From Sulfitobacter noctilucae (GTDB taxonomy: Bacteria; Pseudomonadota; Alphaproteobacteria; Rhodobacterales; Rhodobacteraceae): a stretch of DNA of 64,000 nt. Below, piece by piece: positions 1 through 9,386 of this stretch; position 1 is the first letter of the stretch; every line of letters begins with the position of its first letter. The DNA is taken from NCBI RefSeq assembly GCF_000622365.1, contig NZ_JASC01000014.1, positions 1,426,001 through 1,490,000 on the forward strand, given 5' to 3'. Below the pieces are notes generated by a model. That model made no database searches, was not told where the DNA came from, and worked only from the letters and a program-made list of their open reading frames with translations. The position numbers were made by a program, and so were the translations under genes.

Positions 1-998
1 CCGAACCATTTCAATTCTACCCCGCGTTTCAGGCACCGGGCCAACACATCCTGGACGGACGATGCGGTCCAACCTTTCAGCAAAAACTGGATAGAAGAGC
101 CGACGATGGTCTCCTCGGCAGGGCGTTCAATCACAGTTAGCCCCGGCGTATCGCGCAGCCCCGCCTCAACCGCACGATACCGCCCATTCCAGCGCTCCCG
201 CTGTGCGTCAAGATTTCGCAGCTGCGGCCGAAGGATGGCGGCCCGCAGATTGTCCATACGGCCCGAGATATTCGGGGTTACAAATCGGATTGCTTCGAAT
301 GCCTCTTTCGGCGGTCCGGCCAGATGCTTTTCATACATCATATAAGAGCCGGACAGCATGACGGCCCGTGCCGCCACCTCTGCATCATCCGTCACAAGAA
401 GGCCGCCCTCGCCTGCGTTCACATGTTTGTAGGTCTGGCAGGAATAGCAGCCGACTTTCCCCTGCGTGCCAGAGGGCACATCCTTCCAAGCGGCCCCCAT
501 GGTATGGGCGCAATCCTCGATCACGGTAATGCCTGCGCTATCACACAGCGCCATCAATGCTTCCATATCTACCAGATGCCCCCGCATATGGCTGAGCAAT
601 AGAACATCCGCCTGGTTTGCCTTGGCCTTGAGGTCATCCAGATCAATCACCAGTTGGTCGGTCACGCCCACAAAAATCGGTTCAGCGCCGACTGCCGCAA
701 TGGCCCCCGGCACCGGGGCCAGCGTAAATGCATTGGTCAAAACCTTGTCGCCGGGCTTTACCCCAATCGCCCGCAGGGCCGTCGCCATCGCGTAGCCGCC
801 TGAGGCCACTGCAAGGCAGTATCTGGCACCGACCTGCGCGGCGAACTCCTGCTCCAACAGTACGGTTTCGGCGATCTCTCCGGGCGCGGTATTGTAACGG
901 TGCAACCGGCCCGAGCGCATCACCGCCACCGCAGCCTCGATACCCTCTTCGGGGATCGGCTCTTGCTGGGTGAAACTGCCGGTGAAGACCTCTGTCAT
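1..998 (-). CDS. DegT/DnrJ/EryC1/StrS-family PLP aminotransferase, C-terminus cut by window
   Basis: About 332 codons are visible from the ATG at 998; the gene runs off the window start. Motifs typical of the sugar-aminotransferase (AHBA synthase) fold are readable: a glycine-rich segment SGGYAMATAL near residue 67, the PLP-contacting EDCAHTMGA at 161-169, and YKHVNAGEGG at 190-199 whose Lys191 is the expected Schiff-base lysine. Family members transaminate nucleotide-linked or free keto-sugars for surface polysaccharides or secondary metabolites; the substrate here is unknown. It overlaps the upstream gph stop by four bases (ATGA), so the two are probably translationally coupled. Family call is firm, role is open. 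Confidence 0.9.
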   Translation of the reverse strand, partial: MTEVFTGSFTQQEPIPEEGIEAAVAVMRSGRLHRYNTAPGEIAETVLLEQEFAAQVGARYCLAVASGGYAMATALRAIGVKPGDKVLTNAFTLAPVPGAIAAVGAEPIFVGVTDQLVIDLDDLKAKANQADVLLLSHMRGHLVDMEALMALCDSAGITVIEDCAHTMGAAWKDVPSGTQGKVGCYSCQTYKHVNAGEGGLLVTDDAEVAARAVMLSGSYMMYEKHLAGPPKEAFEAIRFVTPNISGRMDNLRAAILRPQLRNLDAQRERWNGRYRAVEAGLRDTPGLTVIERPAEETIVGSSIQFLLKGWTASSVQDVLARCLKRGVELKWF

Positions 999-1669
999 GC
1001 TGCCTTCCCGATCAGCTGCGCCACAAGACCGTCAAGATCATTGTAGTGGTTCAACAAGCCTTCCGGAGCCAGAGCAGCCATATCGCCGCCGGCCGGACCG
1101 AAGGTGACCAACACACAAGGTACACCTGCGGCGCGGGCAGTCCTGCGGTCGGTATCCGTATCCCCCACCAGCAGGCATTGCGCCGGATCACCACCCGCCC
1201 GGCGCGCGGTCTCGAACAGATGTTCGGGGTCGGGTTTGCGGATCGCCAGCGTATCGGCACCCAGCATCGCATCAAACGCATGCCGCACACCGAGCCGTGT
1301 CAACAACGTTTCCGCCAGCCCTTCGGGCTTGTTGGTGCAGATCGCGACGAAATAGCCGTCGGCTTTCAACCGCTCCACCGCCGCCATCGCACCATCATAA
1401 AGCACCGTATGCGTGTCGATATCACGGGCATAAGCCTCCAGCAGCTTGGGATAATAGGCATCAATCGTCGCCACATCCTGCGCACGGTTCAGCCGCTCCA
1501 TCCCCAGCCGCAACATCGCACGCCCCCCGCGCAAGGCAGTTGCCGCGTCGGTGGCCGCCGACAGTTGATCCCCTGCGCCCATCTCGCGGAAACAGGCATT
1601 GGCCGCCGCTATCAGATCACCACTGGTGTCGGCCAATGTCCCGTCCAGATCGAATACCACTGTCTTCAA
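995..1669 (-). CDS. gph: Phosphoglycolate phosphatase (HAD superfamily)
   Basis: 224 residues, the usual size for Gph. HAD motif I is FDLDGT at residues 6-11 (Asp7 and Asp9 as nucleophile and acid/base), motif II lies in ICTNKP, and motif IV is in LLVGDTDTDRRTA. The enzyme removes phosphate from 2-phosphoglycolate formed by oxygenase chemistry or DNA end repair. HAD-IA phosphatases are hard to separate by substrate, so a pyrophosphatase or sugar phosphatase is possible. It is followed with a four-base overlap by the DegT-family gene, and diverges from glmU across about 140 bp. Confidence 0.8.
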   Translation of the reverse strand: MKTVVFDLDGTLADTSGDLIAAANACFREMGAGDQLSAATDAATALRGGRAMLRLGMERLNRAQDVATIDAYYPKLLEAYARDIDTHTVLYDGAMAAVERLKADGYFVAICTNKPEGLAETLLTRLGVRHAFDAMLGADTLAIRKPDPEHLFETARRAGGDPAQCLLVGDTDTDRRTARAAGVPCVLVTFGPAGGDMAALAPEGLLNHYNDLDGLVAQLIGKAA

Positions 1670-1750
1670 AGCCCGGTCTCCCCTGCCCTTATGCGCGGAA
1701 CACCGCCCGCTGATGTTGCAACACGCAACCTAGTTTGATCCGGCCCAGTC

Positions 1751-1778
1751 TTGCGCCTTTGTGTTAACCGCGTAAAGA
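1751..1778 (+). promoter_or_regulatory. Possible sigma-70-type promoter for glmU-glmS
   Basis: In the gph/glmU divergent gap, TTGCGC (1751-1756) and TAAAGA (1773-1778) are 16 bases apart, about 30 bases before the glmU ATG. The match to consensus is only moderate and this is a by-eye call. Confidence 0.25.
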
Positions 1779-1808
1779 GGGGCCAACAAACGGTAGTACG
1801 AGCATCAT

Positions 1809-3161
1809 ATGAAAACCGCCCTGATCATCCTTGCCGCGGGCAAAGGCACACGGATGAATTCGGACCTGCCCAAGGTTCTTCACCCCATCGCAGGCGAGCC
1901 GATGTTGATCCACGCGCTGGAAGCGGGCGCATTGCTTGAGCCCGAACGCTCTGTCGTGGTGGCGGGCCATGGTGCCGATATGGTGCGGGATGCCACGCTG
2001 GCCTATGACATGGCCATCAAAGTGGTGGAGCAAAGCGAACAACTCGGCACCGCCCACGCCGTCGCCCAAGCCCGCGACGCCCTGAGTGGTTTTGACGGCA
2101 CGGCGCTGGTCCTCTACGGCGACACGCCCTTTATCCGGCCCGAAACGCTTGAGGCAATGCAAACGGCGCTTTCGGCCAATGATGTGGTTGTTCTGGGGTT
2201 CGAGTCCGCAGATCCCGCCCGCTATGGTCGGTTGGTGATGGACGGTCAGCAGTTGGACCGCATCGTTGAATACAAAGACGCGTCAGACGACGAGCGCACA
2301 ATCACGCTGTGCAATTCCGGCGTTGTCGCCTGCAACTCCGACCTGCTGTTCGATCTGATCGATGCGGTGGACAACAACAACGCTTCCGAAGAATACTATC
2401 TGACCGATATTGTGGGCCTTGCCCGCGCGCGCGGTCTTTCGGCCACCGCTGTCACCTGCGACGAGTGGGAGACGATGGGGATCAATTCACGCAGCGAGCT
2501 GGCCCGCGCCGAGGCCGAATTCCAGAGCCGCGCCCGCGCCGCCCTGTTGGAAGACGGCGTGACCCTGACTTCGCCTGAAACCGTGTTTCTGGCCCGCGAT
2601 ACGGTGATTGGCCGCGATACGCTGGTGGAACCCAACGTGGTCTTTGGCCCCGGCGTGACGGTGGAAAGCGGTGCGACGATCCGGGCCTTTTCCCATCTTG
2701 AGGGCTGTCATGTTTCACGCGGCAGCGTTATCGGCCCCTATGCCCGTCTGCGCCCCGGTGCCGAACTGGCAGAGCATGTGCGCATCGGCAATTTTGTCGA
2801 GGTCAAGAACGCCCAAATCGCCGAAGGGGCCAAGGTCAATCACCTGAGCTATATCGGCGATGCCACCATCGGTGCTGCGGCCAACATCGGCGCGGGCACG
2901 ATCACCTGTAACTATGACGGCGTGATGAAGCACCAGACCCAGATCGGTGCTGGTGCCTTCATCGGGTCCAACACCATGCTGGTGGCCCCGGTGTCCGTGG
3001 GCGCAGGCGCGATGACCGGCAGCGGTTCTGTGATCACTTCCGATGTGGAGCCAGAGGCGCTGGCGCTGGCCCGCGCACCACAGGTCGAGAAACCGGGTAT
3101 GGCGCGCAAAATGTTCGAAATGTTAAAGGCCAAAAAGGCCAAACAGCAGCGAGGCAGCTGA
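1809..3161 (+). CDS. glmU: Bifunctional GlcNAc-1-P uridyltransferase / GlcN-1-P acetyltransferase
   Basis: 450 residues, close to the E. coli protein of 456. The N-terminal half is a nucleotidyltransferase with the signature LAAGKGTRMN at residues 8-17 followed by LPKVLHPIAGEPM. The C-terminal half is a left-handed beta-helix of hexapeptide repeats, including NIGAGTITCNYDG, the acetyltransferase active-site loop region. It makes UDP-GlcNAc for peptidoglycan and lipid A. glmS begins two bases after its stop, so the two consecutive steps of the pathway form one operon. Confidence 0.97.
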   Translation: MKTALIILAAGKGTRMNSDLPKVLHPIAGEPMLIHALEAGALLEPERSVVVAGHGADMVRDATLAYDMAIKVVEQSEQLGTAHAVAQARDALSGFDGTALVLYGDTPFIRPETLEAMQTALSANDVVVLGFESADPARYGRLVMDGQQLDRIVEYKDASDDERTITLCNSGVVACNSDLLFDLIDAVDNNNASEEYYLTDIVGLARARGLSATAVTCDEWETMGINSRSELARAEAEFQSRARAALLEDGVTLTSPETVFLARDTVIGRDTLVEPNVVFGPGVTVESGATIRAFSHLEGCHVSRGSVIGPYARLRPGAELAEHVRIGNFVEVKNAQIAEGAKVNHLSYIGDATIGAAANIGAGTITCNYDGVMKHQTQIGAGAFIGSNTMLVAPVSVGAGAMTGSGSVITSDVEPEALALARAPQVEKPGMARKMFEMLKAKKAKQQRGS

Positions 3162-3163
3162 AA

Positions 3164-4984
3164 ATGTGTGGTATTGTTGGTGTCTTGGGCGATCACGAAG
3201 TCGCCCCTATCCTTGTAGAAGCCCTGAAACGGCTGGAATACCGTGGCTATGACAGCGCCGGGATCGCCACAGTCAATGACGGCCAACTAGCACGCCGCCG
3301 CGCGGTGGGCAAGCTGGTGAACCTCTCCGATCTGCTGGTCCATGAACCACTGGCGGGCAAATCCGGCATCGGCCACACCCGCTGGGCGACCCATGGTGCG
3401 CCGACTGTGACCAACGCCCACCCGCATCAGGCGGGCAAGGTGGCGGTTGTGCACAACGGCATCATCGAAAACTTCCGCGAACTGCGGGCCGAACTGGCAA
3501 CGGCGGGCGTGGAGTTTGTCACGGAGACCGACACGGAAACCGTCGCCCTGCTGACTCATCACTACATGAATGATGGCATGGACCCAGTTGCGGCGGCCAG
3601 AGAAACGCTCTCGCGGCTCGAGGGCGCTTTTGCGCTCGCCTTCCTGTTTGACGGACACGACGATCTGATGATTGCCGCCCGCAAGGGATCGCCGCTGGCC
3701 ATCGGCTATGGCACCGGCGAGATGTTTGTGGGCAGTGACGCCATTGCGCTGTCGCCAATGACAGACCGTATCAGCTATCTGGAAGAAGGCGACATCGCCG
3801 TCATCACCCGCACCTCCGTCGAGGTGACGGACGCCAATGGCAGCATCGCCAACCGCGCCATTCGTCAAATTCAGGTGGATGCGACCCGCATCGACAAGGG
3901 CGGGCACAAGCATTTCATGGCCAAGGAAATCGCCGAACAGCCCGGTGTGATCGGTCAGGCATTGTCGCATTACCTGAGCGATAAGGGCGAGATCATCCTG
4001 CCCGATGGCGGCATGGATTTCAGCACCATTGACCGGATCACAATGGTCGCCTGCGGCACCGCGTCCTATGCCTGTCTGACTGCGAAATACTGGTTCGAAC
4101 AGATCGCCCGCCTGCCCGTCGAGGTCGATGTGGCTTCCGAATTCCGCTATCGCGAACCGCCAATCCCGGCCCGCACCTTGGCCCTGTTCGTCAGCCAATC
4201 GGGCGAGACTGCCGATACGCTGGCCGCGCTGCGCTATTGCGATGGCAAGGCGCAGTCGATCCTTTCAGTGGTAAACGTGCCTGAATCCTCCATCGCCCGC
4301 GAAAGTGATCTGGCCTTGCCGATCTACGCCGGTGTCGAAGTTGGCGTGGCCTCCACCAAGGCATTCACCTGCCAGCTGACGGTCTTGTTCCTGCTGGTGC
4401 TGAAAGCCGCACGCGATCGCGGCGTGTTGGACGAGGAGGCGATCGCGGACCACATCAGCGCCCTGCGCGGGTTGCCTTCGGTCATCAACACGGCACTTGA
4501 AGCCAACAGCGCCATGCGGGACGCCGCTTACAAGCTTTCTACTGCACGCGATGTTCTGTTTCTTGGGCGCGGCCACATGTTCCCCCTCGCCCTTGAAGGT
4601 GCGCTGAAACTAAAAGAAATCAGCTACATACACGCTGAAGCTTATGCATCAGGCGAACTGAAACACGGCCCCATTGCACTGGTAGACGATGAAGTGCCTG
4701 TGGTGGTCTTTGCCCCCCGCGATGCGTTGTTCGACAAGACTGTCAGCAATATGCAAGAGGTCATGGCGCGCAAGGGCAAGGTCATTTTGATCTCGGACAC
4801 CGAAGGTGTGGCGGAAGCAAGCCACGGCACTTGGGCCACCATCCAGATGCCAAAGATTGCCGATGCGTTAGGTCCGATCCTCTATGCCATCCCGGCACAA
4901 TTGCTCGCCTATCATACCGCCGTCGCCAAAGGCACCGATGTGGATCAGCCGCGCAATCTTGCGAAATCTGTTACGGTAGAGTGA
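3164..4984 (+). CDS. glmS: Glutamine-fructose-6-phosphate aminotransferase (isomerizing)
   Basis: 606 residues, standard for GlmS (E. coli 609). The start MCGIVGVLGD places the catalytic Cys directly after the initiator Met, as in all class II (Ntn) amidotransferases; an in-frame GHTRWATHG motif follows. Two SIS domains occupy the C-terminal part (VACGTASYA and FLGRGHMFPLALEGALKLKEIS regions), and the protein ends in PRNLAKSVTVE, the usual C-terminal tail. It forms glucosamine-6-phosphate, supplying GlmU upstream. No glmS ribozyme is expected in this lineage and the two-base gap to glmU leaves no room for one. Confidence 0.97.
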   Translation: MCGIVGVLGDHEVAPILVEALKRLEYRGYDSAGIATVNDGQLARRRAVGKLVNLSDLLVHEPLAGKSGIGHTRWATHGAPTVTNAHPHQAGKVAVVHNGIIENFRELRAELATAGVEFVTETDTETVALLTHHYMNDGMDPVAAARETLSRLEGAFALAFLFDGHDDLMIAARKGSPLAIGYGTGEMFVGSDAIALSPMTDRISYLEEGDIAVITRTSVEVTDANGSIANRAIRQIQVDATRIDKGGHKHFMAKEIAEQPGVIGQALSHYLSDKGEIILPDGGMDFSTIDRITMVACGTASYACLTAKYWFEQIARLPVEVDVASEFRYREPPIPARTLALFVSQSGETADTLAALRYCDGKAQSILSVVNVPESSIARESDLALPIYAGVEVGVASTKAFTCQLTVLFLLVLKAARDRGVLDEEAIADHISALRGLPSVINTALEANSAMRDAAYKLSTARDVLFLGRGHMFPLALEGALKLKEISYIHAEAYASGELKHGPIALVDDEVPVVVFAPRDALFDKTVSNMQEVMARKGKVILISDTEGVAEASHGTWATIQMPKIADALGPILYAIPAQLLAYHTAVAKGTDVDQPRNLAKSVTVE

Positions 4985-5005
4985 TACGCCCGCGAAGGAC
5001 CCCGA

Positions 5006-5560
5006 ATGGCCAAGCAGTTTGAGCAGATCAACGACACTCACCGCCGCTTTATCGAAGCACAGCATATGTTTTTTGTTGGCACCGCTGCGGATACGGGCAC
5101 CGTAAATGTCTCGCCCAAGGGCATGGACAGTCTGCGTGTCATAGGGCCAAACCGGATCATCTGGCGCAACCTGACAGGCTCGGGCAATGAAACCGCAGCC
5201 CATCTGGCGCGCATCAACCGCATGACGCTGATGTGGTGCGGGTTTGAAAGACAGCCTATGATCATGCGCGCCTATGGCACCGCCCGCACGCTCCATCCCC
5301 GCGATGCAGACTTTGAAGCGCTGAACGCGGATTTCCCCTCAAGCGATGGTGCCCGCCAAATCTATGATATGACGGTAGAAATGCTGCAGACCTCATGTGG
5401 ATACGCGGTGCCTTTCTATGACCATCAAGGCCCGCGTGACGTGCTTGAGAAATGGGCAGAGGATAAGGGAGCGGAGGGGATCACCACTTATTGGAAAGAG
5501 CGTAATCAGACCACCATCGACGGGTTGCCAACGCATATCCTGGGCGATCCCGATGCATGA
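5006..5560 (+). CDS. Pyridoxamine 5'-phosphate oxidase-family flavin-binding protein
   Basis: 184 residues with a split-barrel PNPOx-like N-terminal part: FIEAQHMFFVGTA, then VNVSPKGMDSLRVIGPNRIIWRNL, and MLMWCGF-like strand near residue 75. These proteins usually bind FMN, F420 or heme and the family name does not imply true PdxH activity. It starts 21 bases after glmS and may be cotranscribed. The next gene starts eight bases before its stop. The substrate is not deducible. Confidence 0.75.
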   Translation: MAKQFEQINDTHRRFIEAQHMFFVGTAADTGTVNVSPKGMDSLRVIGPNRIIWRNLTGSGNETAAHLARINRMTLMWCGFERQPMIMRAYGTARTLHPRDADFEALNADFPSSDGARQIYDMTVEMLQTSCGYAVPFYDHQGPRDVLEKWAEDKGAEGITTYWKERNQTTIDGLPTHILGDPDA

Positions 5561-6239
5561 GGCCTATCTGGCCCAATTGTCCGATTGCGCGGACCCGGCC
5601 CGCGCCGTCGGGATGCGCAAGTACCACAAGGTGGACCGCGTCTATCTCGGCCTTGCCAATCCACAAATCGACGCGCTGACGAAAGAGTGGCGCAAAGAGT
5701 TGGATACCCCCGCCCGCGTCGCTCTCTCGGACGCGCTTTGGCGGACCAATATATACGAGGGACGTCTCGCTGCCGCCAAACTGCTGACCCAAGCCCGTAT
5801 CCGGCCCGATGACAGCGCCGCCTGGGCGCTTATCGCGTCATGGACGCGCGATTTTGACAGTTGGGCGATTGCCGATCACGCTTGTATGGCGGGGCAAAAG
5901 CGATTGGTGGCTGACCCATCGCGGCTGGACGAGGTCGAGACATGGGTCGCTTCCGACCACCTCTGGACCCGCCGCGCCGCCTTGGTCAGTACTCTGCCAT
6001 GGACCAAACAAAACCACCCCAAACCTGCAGAACTCGAGGCCCGCGCCCGCATACTCGGTTGGATCGAGACGATGGTGCCGGATCATCAATGGTTCATTCA
6101 AAAAGCCATCGGATGGTGGCTGCGTGAGTTATCGAAACACGATGCGCAGCCTGTGCGAGATTTTGTGGAGACACACGGAGAGGACATGCGCCCTTTTGCC
6201 GCGAAAGAGGCGCTGCGTTATCTGCGCAAGAAGACCTAG
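5553..6239 (+). CDS. DNA alkylation repair protein, AlkD-like
   Basis: The start chosen is the ATG at 5553 (MHEAYLAQL), giving 228 residues and an eight-base overlap with the previous gene; upstream in-frame methionines would overlap that gene far more. HEAT-like helical repeats are visible, and the segment DHLWTRRAALVSTLPW followed by FIQKAIGWWLRELSK matches the AlkC/AlkD DNA glycosylase fold, which removes N3/N7-alkylpurines. The Trp-Arg-Arg block corresponds to the DNA-contacting region in the family. Catalytic Asp assignment would need an alignment. Confidence 0.8.
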   Translation: MHEAYLAQLSDCADPARAVGMRKYHKVDRVYLGLANPQIDALTKEWRKELDTPARVALSDALWRTNIYEGRLAAAKLLTQARIRPDDSAAWALIASWTRDFDSWAIADHACMAGQKRLVADPSRLDEVETWVASDHLWTRRAALVSTLPWTKQNHPKPAELEARARILGWIETMVPDHQWFIQKAIGWWLRELSKHDAQPVRDFVETHGEDMRPFAAKEALRYLRKKT

Positions 6240-6249
6240 ACCATGAGCC

Positions 6250-6795
6250 TCAGCCCTCTGACGTCACTTCAACCGGCGTCAAATCGGTCAGGGACGCCCC
6301 AATCAAACGCAAAGCCGCCAGCGACATGCGGCTACCTGCGGTGGCGGGCCCGTCCAGCGGAATCAAGGTGACCAGCGATGACTTGCCGTTCGCGGGGTTG
6401 GTCACACGGCCCTGCCCTTCGGCCTTGACCAGCGGTGTCTTCAACCACAATCCCGGCTCTGTCGGGCTGCCCAATGACACTACCGTACTGCCCAGCGCGT
6501 TGCTACGGGCCTCGGGTGCGGCCGGGGCTGCCGCAGCGGCGCGTTGTTCAGGCGTTGTCGTATCCAGCGCCTCGACCGTCCGCGCAGCGGGTACCGGCGG
6601 TGGTGCCGCAGTGGCCGGGGCCAGCACAGCGGTATGAACGGGCGCTTCCGCAGGGACAGTTGTCTGCGGTTGGGCTACCTCTGCCGATTGCTCGCGCTTG
6701 AAACCATCCGGCACGAACCGATCCATGCCCGCACAGCCAGACACCGTCCCCGCCAGGACGCACACCACCAAGACCCGTTTTATACTCACACTCAT
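6250..6795 (-). CDS. Predicted lipoprotein of unknown function
   Basis: 181 residues. A positively charged start (MSVSIKRVL), a hydrophobic core and the lipobox TVSGC give a type II signal peptide with Cys21 as lipidation site. A long Ala/Pro/Thr-rich linker (about residues 38-105) precedes a compact C-terminal domain with LGSPTEPGLWLKTPLV and LIPLDGPATAGSRMSLAALRLIG. Similar proteins are common in Rhodobacterales, sometimes under the misleading name D-galactarate dehydratase; nothing here supports such an activity. It converges on the AlkD-like gene with a ten-base gap. Confidence 0.75.
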   Translation of the reverse strand: MSVSIKRVLVVCVLAGTVSGCAGMDRFVPDGFKREQSAEVAQPQTTVPAEAPVHTAVLAPATAAPPPVPAARTVEALDTTTPEQRAAAAAPAAPEARSNALGSTVVSLGSPTEPGLWLKTPLVKAEGQGRVTNPANGKSSLVTLIPLDGPATAGSRMSLAALRLIGASLTDLTPVEVTSEG

Positions 6796-6849
6796 TACTC
6801 CGTTTGGTTTGGCCTGACTGATCAGCGCGACCGCTGCTTCACTCCGGCG

Positions 6850-6981
6850 CTATGTAGCCAATGGCACGCTCAGCGGCACGATCTCCGGCCCTGTATCCTC
6901 CGGCACCTCGGCAGGCGGTTCGGGTTCGGTACACCCGACCAATGCCGCCAACAAAACACCTGCAATCAAAAACGGTTTCAT
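6850..6981 (-). CDS. Small lipoprotein, 43 residues
   Basis: ATG at 6979-6981 to TAG at 6850-6852. The product begins [17 protein letters not shown], a clear lipoprotein signal with Cys17, then a short acidic and proline-rich tail ([17 protein letters not shown]). An AAGGAGA-like Shine-Dalgarno element lies just upstream on the minus strand. It is the same strand as the larger lipoprotein at 6250-6795 and may share its transcript. Function unknown; the tail resembles a simple surface spacer. Confidence 0.6.
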   Translation of the reverse strand: MKPFLIAGVLLAALVGCTEPEPPAEVPEDTGPEIVPLSVPLAT

Positions 6982-7087
6982 CAAATCTCTCCTTTTCCAA
7001 TGGGACAACCCTATTCGGTGGCGGGCCTTGCATCAATCACCCAAATGCTGCTTGCCTGCATCTGGGCGGACCATTACCTATACTTGC

Positions 7088-8092
7088 ATGAATGCACCTT
7101 TGATCGATCCTTTCGCCCGCGCCATTACCTATCTGCGCGTCTCTGTCACGGACCGTTGTGACTTCCGCTGTGTCTATTGCATGTCCGAAAACATGACCTT
7201 TTTGCCGAAAAAGGAACTGCTGACGCTGGAAGAACTGGACCGCATGTGTTCGACCTTTGTAGGCCTCGGCGTTCAAAAGCTGCGCATCACCGGCGGAGAG
7301 CCGCTTGTGCGGCGGGACATCATGACATTCTTCAACGGTATGACCCGGCATCTGGAGAGCGGTGCGCTCAAAGAGCTCACCCTGACCACCAATGGCAGCC
7401 AGTTGGAACGCTTTGCCGATCAACTGTATGCCGCAGGCGTGCGCCGCGTGAATATCTCGCTTGATACGCTTGATGAGGGCAAATTCGCCGAAATCACCCG
7501 CTGGGGCCGTCTGGCACAGGTGCTGCGCGGTGTGGATGCAGCGCAAAAGGCGGGCCTGCGGGTCAAGATCAATGCCGTGGCGCTCAAGGGGTTCAACGAG
7601 GAAGAGCTTCCGACGATCACCGCGTGGTGTGCAGAACGGGACATGGACCTGACCTGGATCGAAGTAATGCCGATGGGCGATCTGGGCAACGAGGACCGGC
7701 TGGGCCAGTACTGGTCGCTGAAAGACGTGCGCGCCCGCTATGCTGATCACTATACCGTCACCGATCTGGCCGAGCGGACGGGCGGCCCTGCCCGCTATGT
7801 GCGGCTTGAGGAAACAGGCCAGAAGATCGGCTTTATCACGCCTCTGTCCCATAACTTCTGCGAAAGCTGTAACCGCGTGCGGCTGACCTGCACCGGAGAA
7901 CTGTATCTTTGTCTCGGCCAAGAGGACATGGCCGATCTGCGGGCCCCACTGCGGGCCTCCGATGACAACGGACCATTGGAAGAGGCCATTCGCGCCGCCA
8001 TCAACCTTAAGCCCAAAGGCCATGATTTCGACTATTCCCGCCAGCGGCTGGACGGCCAGATGCCCCGCCACATGAGCCACACCGGCGGCTGA
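7088..8092 (+). CDS. moaA: GTP 3',8-cyclase, molybdenum cofactor biosynthesis
   Basis: Start taken at ATG 7088 ([18 protein letters not shown]), giving 334 residues as usual for MoaA; a further-upstream ATG at 7028 would add 20 residues with no family support. The radical-SAM cluster ligands are Cys24, Cys28 and Cys31 (CDFRCVYC). The second [4Fe-4S] site is CxxC-x13-C at Cys258, Cys261 and Cys275. The chain ends in Gly-Gly, the conserved tail needed for activity. It begins Moco synthesis from GTP. waaA follows after ten bases, so it leads an otherwise LPS-related transcript. Confidence 0.97.
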   Translation: MNAPLIDPFARAITYLRVSVTDRCDFRCVYCMSENMTFLPKKELLTLEELDRMCSTFVGLGVQKLRITGGEPLVRRDIMTFFNGMTRHLESGALKELTLTTNGSQLERFADQLYAAGVRRVNISLDTLDEGKFAEITRWGRLAQVLRGVDAAQKAGLRVKINAVALKGFNEEELPTITAWCAERDMDLTWIEVMPMGDLGNEDRLGQYWSLKDVRARYADHYTVTDLAERTGGPARYVRLEETGQKIGFITPLSHNFCESCNRVRLTCTGELYLCLGQEDMADLRAPLRASDDNGPLEEAIRAAINLKPKGHDFDYSRQRLDGQMPRHMSHTGG

Positions 8093-8102
8093 GCGGCCCC
8101 GC

Positions 8103-9386
8103 ATGGCTGCCCCCCTTCTTTACCGCGCCTGGGTCGGTACCAGCATGCTGCTGGTGCCGTTTTTCGCCCGCAGCGAAGTCCGCAAATTGCGCCGGGCGGG
8201 CTTTACCGTGGTCAGGGCGCATGAAAAGCTTGGCCATGCGACAGAGCCACGCAAACCAAACGCGCCGCTGGTCTGGTTTCACGGCGCCTCGGTCGGCGAA
8301 AGCCTGTCGGTGCTAGCGCTGATCACCCGCATGGGCGAAGTGCTGCCCGACGCGCAGTTCCTGATCACCTCCGGCACGGCGACCTCTGCCAACCTGCTGG
8401 CCCGGCGCCTGCCGCCGCGCACGGTGCACCAGTTTGCCCCGCTGGACGCGCCGGGCCCGCTCAAGCGGTTTTTGAAACACTGGCACCCCGATGCAGCGAT
8501 CTTTGTCGAAAGCGAGCTTTGGCCGCAGATGCTGCGCCGGACCCATGCCAGCGGGGCCAAGCTGGCGCTGGTTAATGCCCGCCTTTCCGAGCGCTCGCAA
8601 GCAGGATGGGCCAAGCGGCCTGCGCTATCGCGGCATGTGCTCGAGGTCTTCTCTTTGATCCTGACACAGAACGATGCGATGGCCAAATCCATGATTGCCA
8701 TGCACGCCCCGCCAGACCGCGTGGCCCGTGGCATTAACCTCAAATCCATGTCCGCCCCCCTGCCGGTGGACGAAGACACCCTGTTCGAGGCCCGCGCATC
8801 GCTGGGTCACCGCCCCGTCTGGGTCGCGTCTTCGACCCATGAGGGCGAAGAAAAGACGGTGCTGGACGCGCATAAGATCCTACTGACATCGCACCCCGAT
8901 CTGCACCTGATCCTTGCCCCCCGCCACCCTGAACGCGGGCAAGAGGTGATGAATCTGATTGCCGGTGCCAGCCTGAGCCTGACACGGCGCACGCGCGGCG
9001 ATGTGCCGGGCGCGGAGGTGTTTCTGGCCGATACGATGGGCGAGTTGGGCACATGGTACGCGCTCACCGATGTTGTCTTTCTGGGCGGCTCCCTGCGGCC
9101 TATCGGCGGGCACAACCCGTTCGAGGTTGCGCAATCGGGTGCGGCTGTGCTCTCAGGCACCCATGTGACCAACTTCGCCGAAACCTACGCCGAAATGGAG
9201 GCCGCTGGGGCTGCTCGTCTGGTCGCCGACGCCGAAGACCTTGCCGAAAAGGTCGACGCGCTTTTGTCCGATAAGAATACCCGCGACAAGGCTCAGGCTG
9301 CCGCCCGCCGCTTCTCCCAAGACCAAAGCGACCGGCTGGGCAGCATCGCCGACCGCCTGGTCGCCGCATTGGAGCTAAAGCCATGA
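8103..9386 (+). CDS. waaA: 3-deoxy-D-manno-octulosonic acid (Kdo) transferase
   Basis: 427 residues (E. coli WaaA 425). Family GT30 features include an N-terminal membrane-proximal segment (LLYRAWVGTSMLLVPFFAR), LVWFHGASVGESLSVL, HPDAAIFVESELWPQML and the acceptor-loop VNARLSERS, with GGHNPFEVAQSG in the C-terminal nucleotide-sugar domain. It transfers Kdo from CMP-Kdo to lipid A precursor at the inner membrane. The downstream glycosyltransferase overlaps it by four bases, consistent with a core-assembly pair. Confidence 0.95.
   Translation: MAAPLLYRAWVGTSMLLVPFFARSEVRKLRRAGFTVVRAHEKLGHATEPRKPNAPLVWFHGASVGESLSVLALITRMGEVLPDAQFLITSGTATSANLLARRLPPRTVHQFAPLDAPGPLKRFLKHWHPDAAIFVESELWPQMLRRTHASGAKLALVNARLSERSQAGWAKRPALSRHVLEVFSLILTQNDAMAKSMIAMHAPPDRVARGINLKSMSAPLPVDEDTLFEARASLGHRPVWVASSTHEGEEKTVLDAHKILLTSHPDLHLILAPRHPERGQEVMNLIAGASLSLTRRTRGDVPGAEVFLADTMGELGTWYALTDVVFLGGSLRPIGGHNPFEVAQSGAAVLSGTHVTNFAETYAEMEAAGAARLVADAEDLAEKVDALLSDKNTRDKAQAAARRFSQDQSDRLGSIADRLVAALELKP

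Noticed and set aside
3100..3170. glmS ribozyme or other riboswitch ahead of glmS
   Set aside because: Only two bases separate glmU and glmS and no such element is known in this lineage.
3287..4198. 303-codon minus-strand frame inside glmS
   Set aside because: Antisense to GlmS, whose motifs are complete.
7037..8104. 355-codon minus-strand frame across moaA
   Set aside because: Antisense to MoaA, which has all Fe-S ligands and the C-terminal GG.
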